7,060 bases of DNA from Nitriliruptoraceae bacterium (GTDB taxonomy: Bacteria; Actinomycetota; Nitriliruptoria; Nitriliruptorales; Nitriliruptoraceae): positions 1 to 7,060 of the forward strand of contig SKJO01000253.1 of NCBI GenBank assembly GCA_007121975.1, in the 5' to 3' direction. Below the pieces are notes generated by a model. It worked only from the letters and a program-made list of their open reading frames with translations. It ran no database searches and was not told where the DNA came from. The position numbers and the translations under genes are program-made. Shown here piece after piece: positions 1 to 6,271 of this stretch. Positions within the stretch are counted from its first letter, which is position 1; each line of letters starts with the position of its first letter.

Positions 1-2187
1 GCCCCCGGAGATCAGCTTGTCCTTCTGGGCCTCCATCAGGTCGCGCTTCTTCTTGCCCACCGCCTTGCGCAGCGCGTCGGCCTCCGCCATCGAGAACCCC
101 GCGAGGTCCGTGGCGATGCGCATCACCTGCTCCTGGTAGACGATCACCCCGAAGGTCTCGCCCAGGATCGGTTCGAGGTCCGGGTGGTCGAAGCTGACCG
201 CCTCGAGCCCGTTCTTGCGGTTGGCGAACGCCAGGTGCATGTCCATGCCCAGCGGGCCGGGCCGGTACAGCGCGAGCAGCGCGGAGATGTCCTCGAACCG
301 GGTCGGCTTGAGCTTGCGCACCAGCGCCTGCATGCCGGTGGAGTCGAGCTGGAACACCCCGAGCGTGAACCCGGTGGCCAGCATCTCGTAGGTCCGCGCA
401 TCGTCCATCTGCCCGAGTACCGCAGGGTCGTCGAGGTCGAGGTCGATCCCCCGGTTGGCCGCGATGTGCCGTTCGGCATCCGAGATGACGGTGAGGTTGC
501 GCAGCCCCAGGAAGTCCATCTTGAGCAGCCCGAGGTCCTCGGCGGCGCCCATCTCGTACTGGGTGACGACCTCCCCGTTCTCCGTGCGCAGCAGGGGCAG
601 GGTCTCGGTCAGCGGCCGGGCACCGATGATCACCGCCGCGGCGTGGATCCCGTGCTGGCGCTTGAGGCCCTCGAGCTTCTCGGCGGTCTCGAGCACCCTG
701 CGGTAGGTCGGGTCCTGTCGGGCCTCGCGCAGCTCGGTGGACTTGTCGTAGGCCTCGGCCAGCGGCGCCTCCTTGCCCTGCACCGGCGGCGGCATCATCT
801 TGGCGAGGTCGTCGCCGACCTTGAACGGCTCGTCGAGCACGCGGGCCGCGTCGCGGATCGCGGACTTGGCCTTGATGGTGCCGAAGGTCACGATCTGCGC
901 GACGTGGTCCTCGCCGTAGCGATCGGCCGCATAGCGGATCATCTCGCCGCGTCGGCGGTCGTCGAAGTCGATGTCGATGTCGGGCATCTGCAGGCGGGCG
1001 GGGTTGAGGAAGCGCTCGAAGATCAGCCCGTGGCGGATCGGATCGACCCGGGTGATGTCGGTGCAGTAGGCCACCACCGATCCGCCGGCCGACCCCCGAC
1101 CGGGACCGACGCGGATCCCGACCGAGCGGGCGTGCTCACACAGGTCGGCGACGATCAGGAAGTAGGCGGGGAAGCCCATCTGCTCGATCACCCCGAGCTC
1201 GTACTCGACCCGCTCGGCGACGGCGGTGGGCACCGGGTCGCCATACAGCTGCTTGGCGCCCTGCCAGACCTTGGCGCGCAGGAACTCGGCCTCGCTCATG
1301 CCCGGGGGGCAGGGGAAGGCGGGCAGCAGGTCGAGCCCGAACTCGATCGTGGCGGTGCAACGCTCGGCGATGTCCAGCGTGGTGTCGAGCGCGTCGGGGA
1401 AGGCGGCGAACTGCCGGCGCATCTCGGCCGCGGTCTTCACGAAGTAGTCGGGCCCGGTGAAACGGAACCGGTCGGTGTCGGTGATGCGCGAGCCGGTCTG
1501 GATGCACAGCAGCGCGTCGTGCGCCTCCGCATCGGCCTGATCGGTGTAGTGCGAGTCGTTGGTGATCACCGTACGCAGGCCGAGCTCACGCGCCAGCTGC
1601 TCGAGCTGCGGCCAGGTGCGCACCTGCTCGGGGATGCCGTGGTCCATCAACTCGACGAAGAAGCGCTCGGCGGTGTAGATGTCCTTGAAGTCCGACAGCA
1701 CCTGCCGCGCGCCGGCCACATCGTCGGCGAGCAGGTGCTGGTTGACCTGCGAGCCCAGGCACCCCGACAGCACGATCATGCCCTGGCTGTAGCGGTCGAG
1801 CAGCTCGAGGTCGACCCGCGGCTTGTACCAGTAGCCCTCGAGGTAGGCGCGGGTGGACAGCTCGATGAGGTTGCGGTACCCGGTGTCGTCGGCGGCCAGC
1901 GCGGTCAGGTGGTAGTTGCGCTGCCGGCCGTCGGCCCCGCCCAGCCGCTGATCATGGCGGGAGCCGACCGCCTGGTACAGCTCGGACCCCAGGATCGGGC
2001 GCACGCCGCGGGCGGTGGCCGCCCGGTAGAACTCGACCAGGCCGAACAGCACCCCGTGGTCGGTGATGGCCACCCCGGGCTGGCCGTCGCGGGCGACCTT
2101 GTCCAGCAGGTCGTCGATGCGCGACGCCCCGTCGAGCATCGAGTACTCGGTGTGCACGTGCAGGTGGACGAAGTCTGCGCTGGCCAC
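1..2187 (-). CDS. dnaE: DNA polymerase III subunit alpha, DnaE1-type (3' end outside window)
   Basis: This is the replicative polymerase catalytic subunit, which synthesises DNA in the cytoplasm as part of the Pol III holoenzyme. The window holds 729 codons; the family is usually near 1,180 residues, so roughly 450 C-terminal residues (rest of the fingers, clamp-binding and OB regions) lie off the left edge. The N-terminal PHP domain opens with HLHVHTEYSMLDG (8-20). By comparison with mycobacterial DnaE1, its metal ligands all appear present: H10, H12, D19, H44, E69, H93, C143, D211 and H213. The palm carries the Asp-rich PDIDIDF motif (402-408) and KMDFLGL with D558, which together supply the catalytic aspartates. 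Other family motifs include GPGRGSAGGS and HGIHAAAV. The GTG start at 2187 was chosen because GGGGAGG sits six bases upstream and the PHP motif follows directly. An in-frame GTG at 2202 is possible but would overlap that ribosome-binding site. Identification is secure. Confidence 0.98.
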   Translation of the reverse strand, partial: MASADFVHLHVHTEYSMLDGASRIDDLLDKVARDGQPGVAITDHGVLFGLVEFYRAATARGVRPILGSELYQAVGSRHDQRLGGADGRQRNYHLTALAADDTGYRNLIELSTRAYLEGYWYKPRVDLELLDRYSQGMIVLSGCLGSQVNQHLLADDVAGARQVLSDFKDIYTAERFFVELMDHGIPEQVRTWPQLEQLARELGLRTVITNDSHYTDQADAEAHDALLCIQTGSRITDTDRFRFTGPDYFVKTAAEMRRQFAAFPDALDTTLDIAERCTATIEFGLDLLPAFPCPPGMSEAEFLRAKVWQGAKQLYGDPVPTAVAERVEYELGVIEQMGFPAYFLIVADLCEHARSVGIRVGPGRGSAGGSVVAYCTDITRVDPIRHGLIFERFLNPARLQMPDIDIDFDDRRRGEMIRYAADRYGEDHVAQIVTFGTIKAKSAIRDAARVLDEPFKVGDDLAKMMPPPVQGKEAPLAEAYDKSTELREARQDPTYRRVLETAEKLEGLKRQHGIHAAAVIIGARPLTETLPLLRTENGEVVTQYEMGAAEDLGLLKMDFLGLRNLTVISDAERHIAANRGIDLDLDDPAVLGQMDDARTYEMLATGFTLGVFQLDSTGMQALVRKLKPTRFEDISALLALYRPGPLGMDMHLAFANRKNGLEAVSFDHPDLEPILGETFGVIVYQEQVMRIATDLAGFSMAEADALRKAVGKKKRDLMEAQKDKLISGG

Positions 2188-2193
2188 CGGATG

Positions 2194-2200
2194 CCTCCCC
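2194..2200 (-). promoter_or_regulatory. Ribosome-binding site of dnaE
   Basis: On the minus strand this reads GGGGAGG, six bases before the GTG at 2187. It is a strong Shine-Dalgarno match and decides the dnaE start over the in-frame GTG at 2202. Confidence 0.8.
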
Positions 2201-2211
2201 ACAGGGTCGGG

Positions 2212-2235
2212 GGCCTCGCCGCGGGCGGCGAGGCC
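2212..2235. repeat. Perfect 11-bp inverted repeat in the dnaE leader
   Basis: The arms are GGCCTCGCCGC (2212-2222) and GCGGCGAGGCC (2225-2235), separated by two bases. On the dnaE transcript this would form a very stable hairpin ending about 11 bases before the Shine-Dalgarno sequence. As DNA it is a near-continuous palindrome that could bind a dimeric regulator. No T-run follows on either strand, so it is not a standard intrinsic terminator. Its role is unknown. Confidence 0.6.
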
Positions 2236-2281
2236 GGGACGGCGCGCCGGGGGAAGAACGACACGCACGTGATTCGGGCGC

Positions 2282-2287
2282 ACGGTA
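2282..2287 (-). promoter_or_regulatory. Candidate -10 element for dnaE
   Basis: The minus strand reads TACCGT here, which fits the loose actinobacterial TANNNT -10 pattern. It would give a leader of about 90 bases that includes the inverted repeat. The -35 position (around 2305-2310, ACACGT) is a poor match to TTGACA, so this is only a weak candidate. Confidence 0.2.
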
Positions 2288-2338
2288 GCAGCCCGCCACG
2301 CCCGACGTGTGCTCCGACCGCGCAGCTTGGCTGCCGCC

Positions 2339-2344
2339 TATCCT
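2339..2344 (+). promoter_or_regulatory. Candidate -10 element for the c-di-GMP gene
   Basis: The plus strand reads TATCCT, a TANNNT match. It would place transcription start near 2351, immediately before the AGGAAG at 2352-2357. No good -35 hexamer is seen 17-18 bases upstream. The placement fits translation beginning at 2369 better than at 2455, but the element itself is weak. Confidence 0.25.
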
Positions 2345-2368
2345 CGTCGACAGGAAGCAGAGATCGAC

Positions 2369-2422
2369 GTGACCGAACCTGCGCACCGGCCCAGCCGGAC
2401 CCCCGGATCGGACGCCCCCTGA
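2369..2422 (+). other. 17-codon ORF with good start signals: leader ORF or frameshifted N-terminus of the c-di-GMP gene
   Basis: AGGAAG at 2352-2357 lies 11 bases before a GTG that opens VTEPAHRPSRTPGSDAP and then hits TGA at 2420-2422. The long downstream frame has no good start signal of its own. A single extra C in the C5 run at 2415-2419 would remove this stop and join the 17 residues to LTARRSDPPRTAVPRLV, giving a typical Arg-rich cytoplasmic N-terminus before the first membrane helix. The ORF could therefore be the true start separated by a one-base deletion (sequencing error or real), or a short upstream ORF whose translation feeds reinitiation at 2455. I cannot distinguish these from one sequence. 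Confidence 0.35.
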
Positions 2423-2454
2423 CCGCACGCCGAAGCGACCCTCCGCGCACCGCG

Positions 2455-5082
2455 GTGCCACGACTGGTGGCCCTGGCCGCGGTCCTGGTCGTGGTGGTGG
2501 GCATGGCGCTGACCGGACTGATCGGGACGAGCTTCCAGGCCGCCGGCGACGCCGCCGTCGACGAACTGCTCGAGCAGTCCAGCGACCGCACGACCGCCGC
2601 GCTGGTCAACAGCGCGACCAGCCTCAGCGTCCTGATCGCCGGCATGCAGGCGCTGTACGAGGGCCGGGAGCCTTCCCGCGACCAGCTGGGCAGCTTCGTG
2701 CGCCGTGCGGCCACCGGCACCTCCGCGGGCAACGCCCTGCCCGGCGCGCAGCTGGTGCTGCTGATCGAGGCGGACCCGGGTGAGCTGCCGCGGGTGCGCA
2801 GCACCGAGACCTTCGGGCTCAGCGGCGACCTCGACGACCACGTCGTCGAACCCGACACCGACCTCGCGGTGGCCCTCGAGCGGGCGGCGGCACAGCCGCT
2901 GCCGACCTTCGCGGACACCCCGGAGTTCGGGGGCTTCGGCGACCGTGCGCTCATCGCCCCACTGCGCGCCCCCGAGCCTCGCGCGCGCTGGGTGGCGGTG
3001 GTCATCGACCGGCAGGTGATGCTCGAGCGCCCGCTGCGTGGCACGAGGCTCGGGCTCGAGGCCGTCGACCTGCGGCCCGGCGAGCCACCCGACGCCCGCG
3101 ACCCCCTCGAGGTCAGCGACCTCGACCAGCTCGGTGTGGCACTGCGCGCCGACCGCGAGCGCACCACCCTGGTCACGATGGCCGACCGCACCTTCACGCT
3201 CACCTTCCGACCCCACGAGACGTTCGGCGAGCAGCTGACCACGACCCCGGTGCGGTGGCTGCAGGCCGCCGGGCTGACCATCAGCCTGCTGCTGGCCTGG
3301 GCGCTGTGGGTGCAGGGCTCGGGGCGGGCGCGGGCGCTGCGCCGGGTGGAACAGGCGACCGTGGCGCTGACCGAGCGCGAGCAGCAGTTCCGGTCGCTGG
3401 CGGAGACCTCGCCGGTGGGGATCACGGCCCTGGACCTGGCGGGGGTGGTGACCTACGCCAACCGGCGGCTGGTCGAGATCCTCGCCGCCCGTACCGAGCA
3501 GGAGCTGTGCGGCCGGCCGCTGGCCGACTGCTTCCACGACGGGGACCGCGCCCGGGTCCGTGCGGCGATCCACGCCGCCACCAACGGAGGTTCCCCCGAG
3601 GACGCCGACGTGCGCGCCCGGCTCGACCAGGCCGAGCGACGCGAGGTGCGCGCCCGCTTCGCCCCGGTGTCGGATGGCGAGGGCGGTCGGTCCGGACTGA
3701 CCGGCAGCATCGAGGACATCACCGCCGAGGTGCTCAGCCGCGAGCAGCTCGCCCGTGAGGAGGAGCGCCACCGCGAGCTCGCCCAGCGCTTCGAGCACGA
3801 GGCCGCCCACGACGCACTCACCGGCCTGCCCAACCGCAGCCAGCTGATCGGACAGCTCGACGAGGTGCTGCGCGAGGCCGAGCCCGGACGGGCAGCGGTC
3901 GCCTTCCTCGACCTCGACGGCTTCAAGGCGGTCAACGACACGCTCGGACATGCCGCCGGCGACACCCTGCTGATCGAGGTGGCGCGGCGACTCGGCGACC
4001 ACGTGCGCAGCGGGGACCTCGCCGCCCGGCTCGGCGGCGACGAGTTCGCGCTGCTGCTGCACCCGGTCGACGATCCGCAGCAGGTCGAGCGGGTCGCACA
4101 GCGGACGCTGGCCGCCGTCGAGAGCCCGGTGGTCATCGACGGCCGACGCGTGCAGATCTCGGCCAGCATCGGGTTGGCCGTCAACACCGACACCCGCGAT
4201 CCCCAGCAGCTGCTGCGCCAGGCCGACCTGGCGATGTACGACGCCAAGCGTCGCGGTTCCGGACTGCACCGCTGGTTCAGCTCCGAGCTGGTCGGCGCCG
4301 CCGGAGCACGCCACGTGCTCGCCCATGACCTGCGGACCGCACTGGCCGACCAGGCGCTGAGCGTGGCGTTCCAGCCGATCGTGGACCTGGCGAGCGGTCG
4401 TGACGTCGGTGCGGAGGTGCTGGCCCGGTGGCAGGACCCGGAGCACGGCACGGTGCCCCCGGCGGTGTTCCTGCCCATCGCCGAGGAGGCCGGCCTGCTC
4501 GCCGAGCTCGGACGCCAGGTCCTGACCCAGGCCTTCCAGGCCGCCGCCGCCTGGCCGGTCCAGCTCGTCGTGGCCGTCAACGCCTCCCCTTCCCAGCTGC
4601 TCGCCCCCGATCACCTCGCCGGCTTCGACCGGGCGCTGGCGGCCGCCGGCATCGCCCCCGACCGCATCCAGGTCGAGGTCGGCCAGCCCGCCCTGCTCGC
4701 CGGGGCGATACGCCTGGTTCCGGTGCTCGATGCGCTGCGGGGGCGCGGGGTCCGCATCGCGGTCGACGACGTCGGCCCGGACCCGGGCGAGCTCAGTCGA
4801 CTGCGCGACCTGCCGGTGGACACGCTCAAGATCGACCGCAGCGTGGTGGCGGGCATCGAGCACGACCCCGACGCCCGCACCCAGGTGCAGGCCGTGCTGG
4901 CGCTGGCTCGGGAGCAGGACCTCGAGGTCATCGCCGAGGGCATCGAGACCGCCGCGCAGCACCGGGTGCTGCACGAGCTCGGCTGCCGGCTCGGCCAGGG
5001 CTACGGCCTGGCCGCACCCCATGACCCCGACCATCAGCACGCGCGCGCGGTGGATCAGCTCACCCGGATCGCCGGCCGCTGA
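2455..5082 (+). CDS. Membrane-bound c-di-GMP enzyme: CHASE-like sensor, PAS, GGDEF, EAL
   Basis: Predicted to make and/or degrade the second messenger c-di-GMP at the inner face of the membrane. From the GTG at 2455 the product is 875 residues. Order of parts: membrane helix (about 4-26); extracellular region (27-267) with CHASE-like sequence; second helix (268-288); PAS domain (about 309-423, ending GSIEDIT); short charged linker; GGDEF domain (about 450-610); EAL domain (about 623-870). The GGDEF domain looks active: HDALTGLPNR (452-461), metal-site D486, an intact GGDEF (527-531), and RSGD (518-521) exactly five residues before it, matching the product-inhibition I-site. In the EAL domain the signature is EVL (654-656). 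The usual catalytic acids and N, K and Q are kept (E654, N709, E741, D771, D772, K792, E828, Q848), but loop 6 is divergent, so phosphodiesterase activity is uncertain. The start is also uncertain: no Shine-Dalgarno precedes 2455, and better signals lie at 2369 in another frame. It is divergent from dnaE and has no operon partner here. Confidence 0.9.
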   Translation: MPRLVALAAVLVVVVGMALTGLIGTSFQAAGDAAVDELLEQSSDRTTAALVNSATSLSVLIAGMQALYEGREPSRDQLGSFVRRAATGTSAGNALPGAQLVLLIEADPGELPRVRSTETFGLSGDLDDHVVEPDTDLAVALERAAAQPLPTFADTPEFGGFGDRALIAPLRAPEPRARWVAVVIDRQVMLERPLRGTRLGLEAVDLRPGEPPDARDPLEVSDLDQLGVALRADRERTTLVTMADRTFTLTFRPHETFGEQLTTTPVRWLQAAGLTISLLLAWALWVQGSGRARALRRVEQATVALTEREQQFRSLAETSPVGITALDLAGVVTYANRRLVEILAARTEQELCGRPLADCFHDGDRARVRAAIHAATNGGSPEDADVRARLDQAERREVRARFAPVSDGEGGRSGLTGSIEDITAEVLSREQLAREEERHRELAQRFEHEAAHDALTGLPNRSQLIGQLDEVLREAEPGRAAVAFLDLDGFKAVNDTLGHAAGDTLLIEVARRLGDHVRSGDLAARLGGDEFALLLHPVDDPQQVERVAQRTLAAVESPVVIDGRRVQISASIGLAVNTDTRDPQQLLRQADLAMYDAKRRGSGLHRWFSSELVGAAGARHVLAHDLRTALADQALSVAFQPIVDLASGRDVGAEVLARWQDPEHGTVPPAVFLPIAEEAGLLAELGRQVLTQAFQAAAAWPVQLVVAVNASPSQLLAPDHLAGFDRALAAAGIAPDRIQVEVGQPALLAGAIRLVPVLDALRGRGVRIAVDDVGPDPGELSRLRDLPVDTLKIDRSVVAGIEHDPDARTQVQAVLALAREQDLEVIAEGIETAAQHRVLHELGCRLGQGYGLAAPHDPDHQHARAVDQLTRIAGR

Positions 5083-5396
5083 TCCTTGCGTCGAGGTTGC
5101 GGGACTGAGGCGCGTGATGGTGCGCAGGTGGCCACGGGCACGAGCCCAGCCGACCACCACGGTCGGCGAGATCGTGGGCCTTGTCCGCCTCGGCGGGGGT
5201 GACCGGCGCGTTGAGCGACGGCTCGAACCCGCCGAAGCACGTGCTCGGGGTCAACGGCGTACCCACGTGCGGCAACCCGCCCAACGACCGAAACCGCGCC
5301 GGGCAAGGGTTCCCGGGGCCGTGCACCACGTCGTCGTGCGAGCAGAGCGGCCCGAGAGCCACGCGGGTTCGCGGTTCGCCGCATCTGCCTCGCTCG
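5083..5396. other. Intergenic gap between convergent genes, no supported gene
   Basis: This 314-bp stretch separates the 3' ends of the c-di-GMP gene and the PIN toxin. Open frames exist on both strands, but none shows a recognisable domain, a good start signal or a clear codon pattern. It holds one clean hairpin (5149-5167) and a 10-bp palindrome AGCACGTGCT (5236-5245). A decayed gene or small mobile-element remnant is possible but I cannot identify one. Confidence 0.5.
5149..5167. terminator. GC-rich hairpin between convergent genes, possible bidirectional terminator
   Basis: GCCGACC (5149-5155) and GGTCGGC (5161-5167) form a perfect 7-bp stem with a 5-base loop. It lies 67 bases after the stop of the c-di-GMP gene and about 230 bases beyond the stop of the convergent toxin gene. 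No T-tract follows on either strand, so termination is inferred only from position and stem strength. Many high-GC actinobacterial terminators lack a clear T-tract. Confidence 0.3.
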
Positions 5397-5771
5397 TCAG
5401 ATCGCGTGGAGCGTGATCGGCCAGCCGGCGGCGCTCGCGAGGTCGCGCAGGTCGGCGGCGTCCCCGGTGACCACCGGCGCGGCCATCACGTGCGCAAGGA
5501 CGACGACCGAGGCGTCCACGATGTCGCTGGCTCCGGCCTGCCCACACAACGTGCCGGCAGCCCGAGCCAGCGGATCATCCAGCGGCGTGACGGTGCATCC
5601 GGCCAGCAACCGCGACAGGTTCGCCTGCGGGCCGCCCCGCCACACCTGCGCGAGGACTCCTGCCGGGACCAGGGGCGAGACGTCGCGTCGCAGGGCGGCG
5701 TCGTGCAGCGCCCACAGCGGCCGGACGTTGCGTTCCGCGGCAACCAGCGCGCCGGCGTCATAGATGATCAC
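5397..5771 (-). CDS. PIN-domain toxin, VapC-like ribonuclease of a toxin-antitoxin pair
   Basis: A 124-residue single PIN domain, the usual size for VapC-type toxins. These are Mg-dependent endoribonucleases that cut RNA and stop growth unless bound by their antitoxin. The N-terminus IIYDAGALVAAE supplies the first acid (D5), and SDIVDAS (82-88) and VTGDAADL (101-108) supply the later ones (D86, D104; D83 and D107 nearby). The position usually held by the second conserved Glu, in the V-P-A-x-V-x-A-E context, is Gln here (Q42 in PAGVLAQVWRG). I recall similar AQ-W-R sequences in actinobacterial PIN proteins, so this may be a subfamily trait rather than damage. The GTG start at 5769-5771 overlaps the antitoxin stop as GTGA, which implies translational coupling and co-transcription. 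VapC-like is a family-level call; the target RNA cannot be inferred. Confidence 0.88.
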   Translation of the reverse strand: MIIYDAGALVAAERNVRPLWALHDAALRRDVSPLVPAGVLAQVWRGGPQANLSRLLAGCTVTPLDDPLARAAGTLCGQAGASDIVDASVVVLAHVMAAPVVTGDAADLRDLASAAGWPITLHAI

Positions 5772-6022
5772 GCGCTGCGGCGGCGAGCGGCGCCGAGCAG
5801 ATCGTTCAGCAGTCCGTCGGCGAACGCGCGCTCCTGTGCGGACAGCTCCCCGTGTTCGTCCTGCCATTCGACGACGGCCCGTCGGCCTCGTTCGATGAAC
5901 AGACGACGGCGCGCCGCGTCGTTGAGCCAGGCGCTGAGGCTCTGCCCATGTGCCTCAGCCGCCGAAGCAGCAGCCTCGGCGACGTCAGGATCAAGGGCAA
6001 CGGAGATCTTCTTGACGGCCAT
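5768..6022 (-). CDS. Ribbon-helix-helix antitoxin, CopG/VapB-like
   Basis: An 84-residue protein with the layout of RHH antitoxins. A short N-terminal beta strand, KKISVALDP (4-12), is followed by two helices, DVAEAAASAAEAHG (13-26) and SLSAWLNDAARRRLF (28-42). RHH dimers bind operator DNA through the paired strands. The acidic and amphipathic C-terminal half (about 44-76, with EWQDEHGELSAQE) is the likely toxin-binding part. The ATG at 6020-6022 is the only sensible start. There is no strong Shine-Dalgarno, but a TAGGTT at exactly leaderless distance precedes it. It is the first gene of a two-gene operon with the PIN toxin, which starts inside its stop codon. It probably neutralises the toxin and represses its own promoter; this is inferred from family and context. 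Confidence 0.88.
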   Translation of the reverse strand: MAVKKISVALDPDVAEAAASAAEAHGQSLSAWLNDAARRRLFIERGRRAVVEWQDEHGELSAQERAFADGLLNDLLGAARRRSA

Positions 6023-6028
6023 GACCCA

Positions 6029-6034
6029 AACCTA
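6029..6034 (-). promoter_or_regulatory. Candidate -10 element giving a leaderless toxin-antitoxin mRNA
   Basis: The minus strand reads TAGGTT (TANNNT pattern). If its last base is -7, the +1 position falls on the A of the antitoxin ATG at 6022. This is the geometry typical of leaderless actinobacterial transcripts, and it would explain the poor Shine-Dalgarno sequence. The -35 region (CACCGT, about 6052-6057) is not a good consensus match. Confidence 0.45.
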
Positions 6035-6041
6035 CCAGCTG

Positions 6042-6061
6042 CGGTGCTACCACGGTGCTAC
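6042..6061. repeat. Two 9-bp direct repeats with 11-bp period, candidate antitoxin operator
   Basis: CGGTGCTAC occurs at 6042-6050 and again at 6053-6061, so the copies start 11 bases apart, about one helical turn. A further CTACC lies at 6032-6036, overlapping the -10 candidate. The repeats cover the spacer and -35 position of the putative antitoxin promoter. RHH antitoxins commonly bind closely spaced repeated half-sites at such positions, so this is a plausible autoregulatory operator. Binding is inferred, not shown. Confidence 0.5.
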
Positions 6062-6271
6062 CCCTGCGCCCGCCGGTCCGGGATCCGCGAGGCACAGCCG
6101 TCCGGCAAGGGGCCTGCGTCGTCGAGCCGGTCCGCTTCTCGTCGTCGTGCAGGACCATCATCCACGTCACCGGTCGATGGGGCATCCGACCCAACGGAGA
6201 GCGGTGAGGCCGGTGCACGACTCCCCGCGCAACGACCACCGACCACGGCCGCATCGGGCCGGTTGCGGACA
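6062..6271. other. Intergenic region between rluD and the toxin-antitoxin operon, no supported gene
   Basis: About 210 bp downstream of the rluD stop codon. Short open frames occur on both strands, but I recognise no domain and see no good start signal. I found no clear terminator hairpin with a T-tract for rluD. Confidence 0.5.

Noticed and set aside
184..2454. Plus-strand open frame antisense to dnaE, continuous with the c-di-GMP gene (about 4.9 kb in all)
   Set aside because: dnaE on the minus strand is unmistakable through this stretch. The antisense translation has no domains and low-complexity composition typical of shadow frames in GC-rich DNA. The real plus-strand gene starts near 2369-2455.
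2269..2454. Upstream in-frame GTG at 2269 as start of the c-di-GMP gene
   Set aside because: The added residues look non-coding, the possible ribosome-binding site is too far away, and the start would precede the only plausible plus-strand -10 element.
2338..5160. Minus-strand open frame of 940 codons antisense to the c-di-GMP gene
   Set aside because: It mirrors the codon bias of the real PAS-GGDEF-EAL frame, shows no recognisable domain, and is rich in H/Q/G/V as expected from an antisense shadow.
5210..5235. tRNA T-arm-like sequence on the minus strand (GGGTTCGAGCC), possible tRNA remnant or attachment site
   Set aside because: The stem and loop register is wrong for a T-arm, and no anticodon or acceptor stem can be built around it.
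5236..5269. CACGTG motifs as regulatory boxes
   Set aside because: The same hexamer appears repeatedly inside coding sequence in this window, so its occurrence is expected from base composition.
5060..5362. Minus-strand 100-codon open frame in the convergent gap
   Set aside because: It overlaps the end of the c-di-GMP gene, has no recognised domain and no good start signals. It cannot be supported as a gene without homologues.
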